This document shows, in pieces, positions 48,286 through 59,251 of a stretch of DNA of 64,000 bases. The position numbers and the translations under genes were made by a program. Origin of the DNA: Phoenix dactylifera (taxonomy: Eukaryota; Streptophyta; Magnoliopsida; Arecales; Arecaceae); assembly GCF_009389715.1 (NCBI RefSeq), contig NW_024067834.1, positions 310,001 to 374,000 of the forward strand, given 5' to 3'. How positions within the stretch are numbered: position 1 is the first letter of the stretch; the number at the start of each line of letters is the position of its first letter. A model generated the notes under the pieces. That model had not been told where the DNA came from. It saw only the letters and a list, made by a program, of their open reading frames with translations, and made no database searches.

Positions 48286-49650
48286 CAAGCGCACGACCAG
48301 CGAGCGGAATTTTCCGAGGCTCGGCCCTCGGATGCCTGGCTAGCCCGATGATCATCCCGGGAGCAGACTAGCCGGAAGCCCCGACCGGTCGCCTCAGCTT
48401 GCGCCAGCCTTGGCCGACCAACGAGTGGAATGTCCCGAGGCTCGGCCCTCGGATGCCAGGCTAACCCGATGATCATCCCGGGAGCAGACTAGCCTGAAGC
48501 CCCGACCGGTCGCCTCGGCTTGCGCCAGCCTTGGCCGACCAACGAGTGGAATGTCCCGAGGCTCGGCCCTCGGATGCCAGGCTAACCCGATGATCATCCC
48601 GGGAGCAGACTAGCCTGAAGCTCCGACCGGTCGCCTCGGCTTGCGCCAGCCTTGGCCGACCAACGAGCGGAATGTCCTGAGGCTCGGCCCTCGGATGCCA
48701 GGCTAACCCGATGATCATCCCGGGAGCAGACTAGCCTGAAGCCCCGACCGGTCGCCTCGGCTTGCGCCAGCCTTGGCCGACCAACGAGCGGAATGTCCTG
48801 AGGCTCGGCCCTCGGATGCCAGGCTAACCCGACAATCATCCCGGGAGGAGACTAGCCTGAAGCCCCGACCGGTCGCCTCGGCTCGCGCCAGCCTTGGCCG
48901 ACCAACGAGTGGAATTTCCTGAGGCTTGACAACCCTCGGATGCCAGGCTAACCCGACGATCATCCCGGGAGCAGACTAGCCTGAAGCCCCGACCGGTCGC
49001 CTCGGCTTGCGCCAGCCTTGGCCGACCAACGAGCGGAATTTCCTGAGGCTTGACAACCCTCGGATGCCAGGCTTACCCGACGATCATCCCGGGAGCAGAC
49101 TAGCCTGAAGCCCCGACCGGTCGCCTCGGCTTGCGCCAGCCTTGGCCGACCAACGAGCGGAATTTCCTGAGGCTTGACGGCCCTCGGATGCCTGGCTAGC
49201 CCGATGATCATCCCGGGAACAGACTAGCCGGAAGCCCCGACCGGTCGCCTCGGCTTGCGCCAGCCTTGGCCGACCAACGAGTGGAAGGTCCCGAGGCTCG
49301 GCCCTCGGATGCCAGGCTAACCCGATGACCATCCCGGGAGCAGACTAGCCTGAAGCCCCGACCGGTCGCCTCGGCTTGCGCCAGCCTTGGCCGACCAACG
49401 AGCGGAATTTCCTGAGGCTTGACGGCCCTCGGATGCCTGGCTAGCCCGATGATCATCCCGGGAGCAGACTAGCCGGAAGCCCCGACCGGTCGCCTCGGCT
49501 TGCGCCAGCCTTGGCCGACCAACGAGTGGAAGGTCCCGAGGCTCGGCCCTCGGATGCCAGGCTAACCCGATGACCATCCGGGAGCAGACTAGCCTGAAGC
49601 CCCGACCAGTTGCCTCGGCATGCGCCAGCCTTGGGTCGACCAACGAGTGG
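48286..49650. repeat. Tandem array, 121-124-bp unit, about 11 copies
   Basis: The phrase 'catcccgggagcagactagc' (or a close variant) recurs at spacings of 121 or 124 bases, first near 48,353 and last near 49,575. Each unit also holds 'ccccgaccggtcgcctcggc' and ends near 'ccctcggatgcc.ggct'. The 124-base form has 'cttgac..ccctcgg' in place of 'ctcggccctcgg'. Overlapping minus-strand frames of about 80 residues are produced by the repeat and are not genes. Confidence 0.95.
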
Positions 49651-50250
49651 AATTTCCTGAGGCCTAACCCTCGGATGCCTGGCTTGGCGCCGGAAGAATT
49701 TCCTGAGGCCTAACCCTCGGATGCCTGGCTTAGCGCCGGAAGAATTTCCCGAGGCCTAACCCTCGGATGCCTGGCTTAGCGCCGGAAAAATTTCCTGAGG
49801 CCCAACCCTCGGATGCCTGGCTTAGCGCCGGAAGAGTTTCCTGAGGCCTAACCCTCGGATGCCTGGCTTAGCGCCGGAAGAATTTCCTGAGGCCTAACCC
49901 TCGGATGCCTGGCTTAGCGCCGGAAGAGTTTCCTGGGGCCTAACCCTCGGATGCCTGGCTTAGCGCCGGAAGAATTTCCTGAGGCCTAACCCTCGGATGC
50001 CTGGCTTGGCGCCGGAAGAATTTCCTGAGGCCTAACCCTCGGATGCCTGGCTTAGCGCCGGAAGAATTTCCTGAGGCCTAACCCTCGGATGCCTGGCTTA
50101 GCGCCGGAAGAATTTCCTGGGGCCTAACCCTCGGATGCCTGGCTTAGCGCCGGAAGAATTTTCTGAGGCCTAACCCTCGGATGCCTGGCTTAGCGCCGGA
50201 AGAATTTCCCGAGGCCTAACCCTCGGATGTCTGGCATAGCGCCGGAAGAA
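49651..50250. repeat. Tandem array, 46-bp unit, 13 copies
   Basis: The unit 'gaatttcctgaggcctaacc' plus 'ctcggatgcctggcttagcgccggaa' (split here) repeats every 46 bases, with 'ccctcggatg' falling from 49,668 to 50,220. Copies differ by one or two bases. The unit is related to the 3' half of the neighbouring 121-bp unit. Confidence 0.95.
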
Positions 50251-50431
50251 TTTCGGGAGCCAGGAGTCAGCAAGACGCTACCGAGAGTTAAAAGAAAAAG
50301 AAGGACGAAGGCGAGATGAAGAAACATTCAACTTGCATTAATTTTCATTGTTTCAGGGCCGAGGCCCATACAATTTGGCAAAACCCCGGTATAACAAAAA
50401 AAAAAGAGAAGACAACGAAAGGTACAAGAGG

Positions 50432-51429
50432 TCAGCTTGGAGGAACTCCCGGGTCGGGAACGTCGGGCTCGTCCGCAGGAGGTAGGGAAGCAGCAGGAGA
50501 ACCAGCAGGCAATGGCGCCGGAGAGGAGTCGAGAAGGGAAATCTCGCTCAGGTCAACTTCGGGGTACTTAGCCGACACCCTTGCCAGGCCCTCCTCGAAG
50601 CCTAAGATAAAGGCTTCGGCCCCCGCGTCCGACGCGTCACGGACAAACTCGTCGGACTGACGATAGGTCTGTACTGCCTCCGACATATCATGAGCGAACT
50701 CGGCGGACTGGCGATAAGCCTCTACCGCCTGACGCCCGATTTCCGCACTCCTCTTGGCCAGCGCCGCCTCTGCCCGCTCCATAATCTGGGCTTTCGCCTC
50801 CAAGACCTTCGCCACAATCCGGCCTTCCGCCTCGGTGGAGACCCTCAGCAGCTCAGCCCGAGCCTCCTTGTGCTTCGCTTCGGCAGCAATGCGAGCAGCC
50901 TCAGCCTCCGTCAGGCGCGAATGAAGCTCCTGATCGCTCGCACGGGACTTCTCCAAGGCCGACTCCAATTCGCCCAGCTTAGCTTCAAGAGACCGGATTC
51001 GGTTGCGGGCGTTGTCGGCTGACCGCTGGGCCTTCTCCCACCTCTCCCGGTAGTCGGCAGCCTTCCGAGACTGCTTCTCGGCCCGCTCATCCGCCTTCTT
51101 GACCTCGCCCTCGAGACCCGAGGCAACCTTGAGCTGCTCCTGAGCCTCCAACAGTTGCTTCTCGAGGGCAGCAAAGCCGAGTGCCCGCTCTTCGGCCTCC
51201 CGGAGCCTCGCCTCGAAGTCCCCGGTCGTCCTGCCTGCCACAGCCTGGCCTCCCTTTTCCACTGCTTTCAGCCGGTCCTCGGCCTTCGCCAGAAGCCCCG
51301 CCTGTTCCTTGTAGCACTCCTCCAGACGGATCATGTACTGGGCGAGCTAAGAAATAGGAAAAATAAGGGAGTCAGGCGGAGAACAACAGAGCCAATAAAT
51401 GGTGAAAAGCGGCCAGAAGAACACTCACC
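50432..51429 (-). CDS. Antisense ORF of the Tat element, coiled-coil C-terminal exon
   Basis: The minus-strand frame is rich in Ala, Glu, Arg and Lys with continuous heptads ('LEKQLLEAQEQLKV', 'SLEAKLGELESALEKS'), predicting a long coiled coil, then an acidic tail ending 'DVPDPGVPPS'. A donor-like site (exon end 51,429, then GTGAGT) and an acceptor (TTTCTTAG, exon resumes at 51,346) suggest an 82-base intron joining the upstream '..VGAASCVCLMS' reading to 'LAQYMIRLEECYKEQ'. In Tat elements this antisense gene is known but its function is not. A role in packaging or localisation is only a guess. Confidence 0.65.
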
Positions 51430-52800
51430 GACATGAGACAGACACAGCTGGCAGCCCCAACGTCAGAGACCTCCAACTCCCGGACCCGCCGACGGTCCTT
51501 CTCCAGCAGCACTGTTTCGATGAGATTTCGGGCGCCATCGGTAGTGAAGGCAGACCCCGATTTCTCCCCAGAGCCGGACGGTGGTTCTGCAGCCTTACCC
51601 CTATCCATCGCCTGGGGAAGAGTCCGGCCGATCGCGCTCGGGGCGGGGGTCACCCCAGGAATTGATAGGGTCCCGCTCGGTCGGGGCCTCGGCGCGTCCC
51701 TCCTCGAGTCATCAGGAGCCGACCGAGTCGAAGGCCGGGTCGGGGACCGATCACGTCCGACCCGTCCGTCTCGGGCAGGCTCGGATGATACCTCCGGAGT
51801 AGCGGCAATCTTACCACCGGAGGGCTGATACAGCGTCAGCTGCCGGTCCGTGCCCATGACGTCTCCCTGATCGGTGGGGCCCGGACTCGTCGGTCGGCGT
51901 CGGAGGCACCTCCTTACGGGACTTCTTCGCCGGTGGGGCCCCGCTCGGAAGAGCTCGTTTCCTCCTCTGGGCTGCTTCCAGCAGGGACGCACTACCAACA
52001 GCCTTTGTCTTCACCGACCGCATGACGTCGTCGATCTCTGCAAAAAGGACGGGATAGTCGGAGACGGAGAAACCAAAGGAAAGAACGGGACGAAAGAAGG
52101 GAAAAAGTCAAGAAAGAATCGGTGGCGGACTCACGGTCGGTGGGGACCGAGCTCAGACCGACATTCACCAAAGTATCCTCGGAAATAAGGCGGGCCACCG
52201 GGGGGAGCTGGCCCTCGGCAACCAACCCCTTCAAGGCGGCCAAGCCATCGGACTCCTCCCTTGACAGTCTCGATAGGCCGATCGGAGACTTCATCGGGGT
52301 CTCCCAGGTCGCCCTGATTTCCCAAGAGGGATCTGCATCAACAAAAAAGAAGCGCTCCTTCCATTTGTGAATGGAGGTAGGAGCCTCCTTGACAAGGCCG
52401 CATCCTCGCCGCGCTGCGAAGCACCACCACCCTTTGTCCTGGGGGTGGCCGCTCAGGCTGTAGAACTCCCAAAAAACATTCAGGGTGGCGGGGATCTCGT
52501 GCATACGGCAGAGAACCTGGAAGACCGTCAGGGCCCGCCACGAGTTCGGCACCAGTTGCGTCGGTGCCACTCTTAAACCCCGTAGCACCTGCATGACCAA
52601 GTCCGAAGGGGGAAAGCGGAACCCGGCCTGGAGAATGCCCTCATTGATGGCGATCTTCCCTGGAGGAGGATGGACATCCTCTCCTCAGGCCCCGGGAGCG
52701 TGGCGTTGCAGGCCTCGGGAAGGTGGTACCGAGCCACGAGTCTGTCTAAGTCTGTGGCGACCAGCTCCGACTTAATTTGGTCTGCCCTCACTTCGCCCAT
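51430..52800 (-). pseudogene. Antisense ORF of the Tat element, plant-transposon domain part, frameshifted
   Basis: It reads from 'MGEVRADQIKSELVATDLDR' at 52,800, then after a one-base shift near 52,685 'PPPGKIAINEGILQAGFRF' and 'VMQVLRGLRVAPTQLVPNSW', on to 'KWKERFFFVDADPSWE'. This is the domain annotated in databases as putative gypsy-type transposon or Transposase_28. An intron-like gap follows (donor after 'SSVPTD' near 52,140, acceptor TTTGCAG near 52,037). The next exon reads 'EIDDVMRSVKTKAVGSASLL', shifts frame again near 51,870, and continues 'DVMGTDRQLTLYQPSGGK'. With two frameshifts it cannot make a full product. Confidence 0.65.
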
Positions 52801-53321
52801 TCCTAATGGCCAATAAACCTACGGTCAGGACGGGGACAGGAAGGGGGGAAAGACCGGAGCGACTGGAGTACACTAGTATAAGAGGGGAAAGTATGGAGAG
52901 CCCTAAGTAGAAGAATGGGGAAAACTCACCGGAAAAGAGGTAAGAACGGCTCCGAGAGCGCCAAAGGAGAAACAAGTGAACAGTCCGACGGCAGCAACAG
53001 CAGCGCAAAGGGGAAACTTGAAAATATCTGTAAAGAAGAAGACGGACGGGGAAAGGCCCCCGATTAAATAGGCGGAAAGGCAAGTGACGCCTCGATGACG
53101 CCAGAGGACGCCTGGCTTGCCGAAGGGTCGCTCGCGCCCCAAAGGCGAATCGACACCATTAGGGAAGGATGTCCGCCGAAATCCTCAGACTGCCAGGTCA
53201 GCAATAACCGCCATACGCCATAAAAAGGGCGGGGAGCTCGAAGCGCGCGCGCCTCTCCGAGGAACGGCGGCAATCCCGAAACATCACTCCCTTCACCTGT
53301 TCCCCTTCTGGTTCCAGGCTC

Positions 53322-53333
53322 GGAAGTGGGGGG
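53322..53333 (+). other. Polypurine tract of the Tat element
   Basis: 'ggaagtgggggg' ends four bases before the 3' LTR, the usual position for priming plus-strand synthesis. Confidence 0.75.
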
Positions 53334-53337
53334 CTAC

Positions 53338-54083
53338 TGTTACGGGGGAACTAAGCCGCCATGCCCCACGTGACCGGCACGCGCGCCCAGGAAGACTACG
53401 GCTGCCCTTTGATCCAGCGCTCCGACCCCGAGTCGGACGTCCTCGGCTCCGCAGCCCGACCCCGAGTCGGCTGCCCTTGATCCAGCGCTCCGACCCCGAG
53501 TCGGACGTCCTCGGCTCCGCAGCCCGACCCCGAGTCGGCTGCCCTTTGATCCAGCGCTCCGACCCCGAGTCGGAGATCTCTTGATAACGACAGGCTATTC
53601 CCCAGAGGCACGCCGCGGCCTCCTGCTCCGCTACTCCCTGCAACGGCTGTATCCGATGCTGCTCCACGATCTCCTGCATCAGCCGTACAAAGCGGAGCCC
53701 CACTATGCCCTGACGTGGCCGTACCCGGTGCTGCTCCACGACGCCCTGTAACGGCCATGTCAGTGGCCACACCATCGTGCCCCACGATAACGAACCCCCC
53801 TGAGAGACCCCCCAGCCAGGTATATATGCGGCTGGGGGAGAAAGGGGGGAGGTGAGCAATATCTCCCAGAGCACTCTCTTACTTGCGATTATCACCTCTC
53901 CTCCTCCTCCAATCTCCTCTGACTTGACCGTCGGAGGCCATCACCACCCTGGTGGTGGTGCAAGGCTTGTTTGCAGGTTTCTTGGCGGAAGGTGGAGCGC
54001 AACCAACACCAACCAAGACAACTCAGACGGAACCCCGTTCACACCGCAGTGCCAATCGTTTTCGGTTTGGACCACCAGCAACA
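53338..54083 (+). repeat. 3' LTR of the Tat element (746 bp)
   Basis: Matches the 5' LTR almost base for base. It is longer because it carries a third copy of the 69-bp unit (68 bases, one T lost). Visible differences elsewhere are three substitutions and two single-base deletions in G runs. Confidence 0.95.
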
Positions 54084-54088
54084 TAGAT

Positions 54089-54511
54089 GATCTTTCTTCT
54101 AGGTTTGATCAACAATGATAAGAAATTATTTGTTTAAGTAGTTCCAATTCGTGACTTTCTAATCCACCATTCTTTCCCTAATCATTACCTCTTTTTTTCT
54201 TTTTTCTTTCTCTTTTATAAGAACAACGTACACTTCCAAGTTACAATCAGAACTCTTGCCAGCACAAGCGCTGAGGAGAGAGGTGCCAACAAGCGGACCA
54301 AAGTCCCATTGGCCATGAGTATTCGCTATCAATGTTTAGGATGTGTCCTTTCGTAACTTGTAATTCATAATTTCATGGGTCTGCTTGATGATTAATTTTG
54401 AAGGAAATGTGTTTTGTGTGATGTTTAATTTAATTGGTCCGAGTTATAAGCTAATAGCTATGTTTGTGTCATCACTACAATTAGTTCGAGATGCAAGTAT
54501 ATTCTTTACAG
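54089..54511. other. Right flank of the Tat element, possible FNR intron
   Basis: No exon recognised. Confidence 0.4.
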
Positions 54512-56115
<1,604 letters not shown>

Positions 56116-57450
56116 GCATTTGTGCATGCTGTGTTTCTCCTCCATGGAGCCTACTCCTATACTATACTCGTATGTAGATGGGCAATCCTCTTTTGTGTTT
56201 TATGCTAGCTTCTTGTGAGGCAACTGTATTATTCTGGCCTCTTAAATTTTATTCAGGAGGAATTTTAAAATTGTAATTCTAGCTGAATTCAATATCATGT
56301 AATGAACCTCGGCTCCCGTTATAGTTTCGCTGCTAATTTTCTGCAAGGAGCAGCTGAAGAAATGGTGTTCTACGTGGAAATACAAAGAGAGGATTTCCTC
56401 ATGCACAATGATCCTAAGTGTTTTTCCTGTAAGAGAGTTGGTAGATGACTGTCATGAAACTCTCTCTTATATATATATACCTGTGACATGGATACTGTTT
56501 TGATCCACTTTCCCTCTCAACTCAGAGTTTATATCTGTCTAACACTGCCTAATAAATCTATGGTTGTGTCTTGCAGGCTGTAGGTACTTGAAATTCTCAA
56601 GCGCCTGGGTCTCTTACCTCCATTCAACTGCTCTGTTTCCAATGGATATCCGTGCTGTCTTGATGGGAAATACGCATCATAGTATTTGACTGCTTGGCAC
56701 GTCCCTGCTTTCTTGCAGCCTTTGGAAACATTCTAGGTAACATCTTAGCTCATTAGTTCTTGTTTTCTATCTTATATTCTTTAATCAAATTTTATGTTTC
56801 TAAGTTTTAACATCCTTCTTTTGGAAGCTGGTGAATTTTTAGTATCATTGCTCCTGAATTTCCTGTCTTTGCCTCTGATCAGATTTTTATTATGGAGAGA
56901 AGTGACGAAAATGCGACATTATGGTGTTGATGTGTATTTGGGGTGAGGACAATCCCAAATCAAACTAGTTTTTTAGAAATCATCAGTTTGCAGCTACCGA
57001 TACCAAAAGAAATTATTGGTTAGAATCTTTAAATTACTCCTATAGTTACTAGTTAGGCTTCTCTGTGAAACAATACCCGGATATTGTTAGAAGTTATCGA
57101 TATCTGGACTTCTACTATACAATTACAAAATCATCTGGACCTAAGTTGTCTTGGAAGAATCCTTGTTTCTGTGTGGGATATGTGGATATTCTGTGAGTTG
57201 TTGTTGTCACAAAAGTTGTGCTTGTAAATCATTTTATTCAATTCTTTGATTACATCAATAGTGTCAAAGTATAAGGTCATCTGTTATCTTTACTTGGATT
57301 TACTTAAAATCACTAAATAACCTGGTTTTCAGCTCTTTTTTAAAAAACTTCAATGGTAATAACCCCCCAAAATACCCTATTTACATGAAACAACCTGGGT
57401 TAGTTTCTGATAGTCCTCTGGTGATGCTTGGTGTTTGTTGTTCAAGGTCC
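56116..57450. other. Region downstream of the FNR pseudogene
   Basis: A short GC-poor stretch around 56,580-56,740 follows a 'cttgcag' site but reads with stops. No gene is recognised. Confidence 0.4.
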
Positions 57451-57765
57451 AACAGACTACTATGTTTGTCATATCAGATAATGTACATGCAGCCTTCGCT
57501 AGGAATAAGGATTTATCAAATGGTTGGGACAAACTTGGATAATTATGGTTGCTTAATAGATAATTTACAAATATTGAGATCGGAAAAGCAACGAACCTAT
57601 TAATTCTTAACCTCGTACCGAGTCGTATTATGTTTAGCTTCTCTGTTGACCCATATTTTGTTGCTGGAAAGAGAGAGAGAGATGCATCGAGCAAAGTATC
57701 TTGGACCTACTTGCCACTCTAAAAGTGGAAGAACCCTAAGAAAAAGAAGGCTGCAAAGATTCACT
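57451..57765. repeat. Tandem non-coding duplication, copy 1
   Basis: Matches 57,787-58,130 in order: 'actatgtttgtca', 'atttatcaaat.gttgg', 'tagataatttacaaat', 'attatgtttagcttctc', 'ttgacccatattt', 'actctaaaagtg' and 'aaaagaaggctgcaaag'. Confidence 0.85.
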
Positions 57766-57786
57766 TCTTTTTATTATGCTTGTCAA

Positions 57787-58130
57787 CATCCAACAAACTA
57801 TTATGTTTGTCAGATCAGATAATTCACATGTGGCCTTTGATAGAAATAAGAATTTATCAAATAGTTGGAATGAAATTTGATAATTATGGGCTTGCTTGAT
57901 AGATAATTTACAAATTTTGAGATCAGGAAACTAACAAACTTATTGATGCTTCTGGTTCTGATAGTGTGTTATTTTCTTTTTTTTTTTGGAAGTAAGATAG
58001 TCATATTATGTTTAGCTTCTCCATTGACCCATATTTCGTAGCTGAAGAGAGGGATGCATGGTGCAAATTATCTCGTATCCTACCTGTTACTCTAAAAGTG
58101 AAAGAAAGCTAAGCAAAAGAAGGCTGCAAA
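57787..58130. repeat. Tandem non-coding duplication, copy 2
   Basis: Partner of 57,451-57,765 with a small T-rich insertion near 57,975-57,990. Many point differences, so the duplication is not recent. Confidence 0.85.
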
Positions 58131-59251
58131 GTATCTCTTCTTTTTATTGATAGTTCCAGTGTATGATGTATGCCAATCCATGGATAAAGCAATGGCTTTA
58201 TCTAGTCCAAAGTAATGGCCATGCCATATGTCATTTCCCTTCCTGGTTCTCTCAACTACACTGCAATAGCAAAGGACAAATTCTTCCTCTTGGTCTTGCA
58301 TTTTTAGAGGAGACAACTTTCCCACAAAGTTGCTGTTTTTTACCCCATTTGTCCGATGTTCTCTAGTTGATATAGGGCCAAGAAGCAGGTACCACATTAA
58401 GTATCTAGAGTGACAAGGCATTACCTAAATGCGAAGATTAGCTAATGAAATTAAGACGGATATTAATTATGGTTTTGTTGGGACTTCGCAGAACACTGCG
58501 GACGGAGCATATATAGTGTTGTTTACTGTAAGATGAACAGTGTCACCTCTTAATGTAACATTATACCCCTATTTGCATGTTTCTTCTCCAAGATCACCAA
58601 GAATCCACCCGTTGATGATAGTCATCTAATCGTGAGCACTTGAATATAGCACTGCAACATTAATTTTTTCCACTTGAGTTTCATGATGAATATATGCTTG
58701 CAACCCGTAAGGGGCAGGTTTTAGACAATCTAAACCAGCTACCATCTTTTGGCGCATTTGGAATATATATAGTTAGATCTGCAACAATGTGTGTTTTTTT
58801 TTTTCCCCTCAGTACTCATCAGACTCTTTTCCCTTAAAATCAGAATGTATCACTGTCTAAAACTGCGTTGCTTGGTATCGGTAAGGAATAAAGCTTCCAA
58901 GAACCAAGAAATGGCAGTGCTCTCCTCTTAGCTAGCAATGAAGTAAAGCAATCATGCAGCAACGAGAGAGAGAGAGAGAGCATGAGTAGAAGATAAAGTT
59001 AGATGCAACTGTTGCTGCCACAGCGCATTGATAATTCCATTCAACTCACATTCCTGAATTGACCCCAGAAAGAAAAAGAACAAGAAGTACTGAAACATTG
59101 GCAGCGTTTGTTCTCTCACCTTCTCTCTACCAAACGACCATGGGACAACTTGCCTACATGGAACTACTTGCCTCTTCCTGCCTTCCTCTTTTTCACTGCT
59201 TAGCCTAGTAGTTCAAAGGCCATACCTTGGTCTCATTTCACATTGGTAAGC
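58131..59251. other. Spacer, 3' side of the auxin carrier gene
   Basis: No gene recognised. An (AG)n run lies at about 58,964-58,980. The last part is probably the 3' UTR of the minus-strand LAX gene. Confidence 0.5.

Larger units (their letters stand above)
41035..54088 (+). mobile_element. Nearly complete Ty3/gypsy retrotransposon, Tat lineage (13 kb)
   Basis: Element 41,040-54,083 between 'tagac' (41,035-41,039) and 'tagat' (54,084-54,088), a target duplication with one mismatch. Order: 5' LTR, PBS, gag, pol (protease, RT, RNase H, second RNase H, integrase), two tandem-repeat arrays, an antisense ORF, PPT, 3' LTR. The second RNase H before integrase and the antisense ORF downstream of pol are hallmarks of the plant Tat/Ogre/Retand group. 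I count three base substitutions between the LTRs, so insertion was recent. gag and the antisense ORF each hold frameshifts, so self-mobilisation is doubtful. Confidence 0.93.

Noticed and set aside
48183-49643. Series of about 80-residue minus-strand ORFs with near-identical sequence, looking like a repeat protein family
   Set aside because: They are overlapping readings of a 121-124-bp DNA tandem array. The 121-bp period shifts frame each unit, so no continuous protein is possible.
49651-50250. Regularly spaced 46-bp repeats that could suggest a CRISPR-like array
   Set aside because: Head-to-tail repeats with no variable spacers, inside a plant retrotransposon.
53293-53895. 200-residue minus-strand ORF in the 3' LTR (and its twin in the 5' LTR)
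   Set aside because: Arises from the 69-bp tandem unit and GC-rich LTR; a copy occurs in both LTRs and has no domain.
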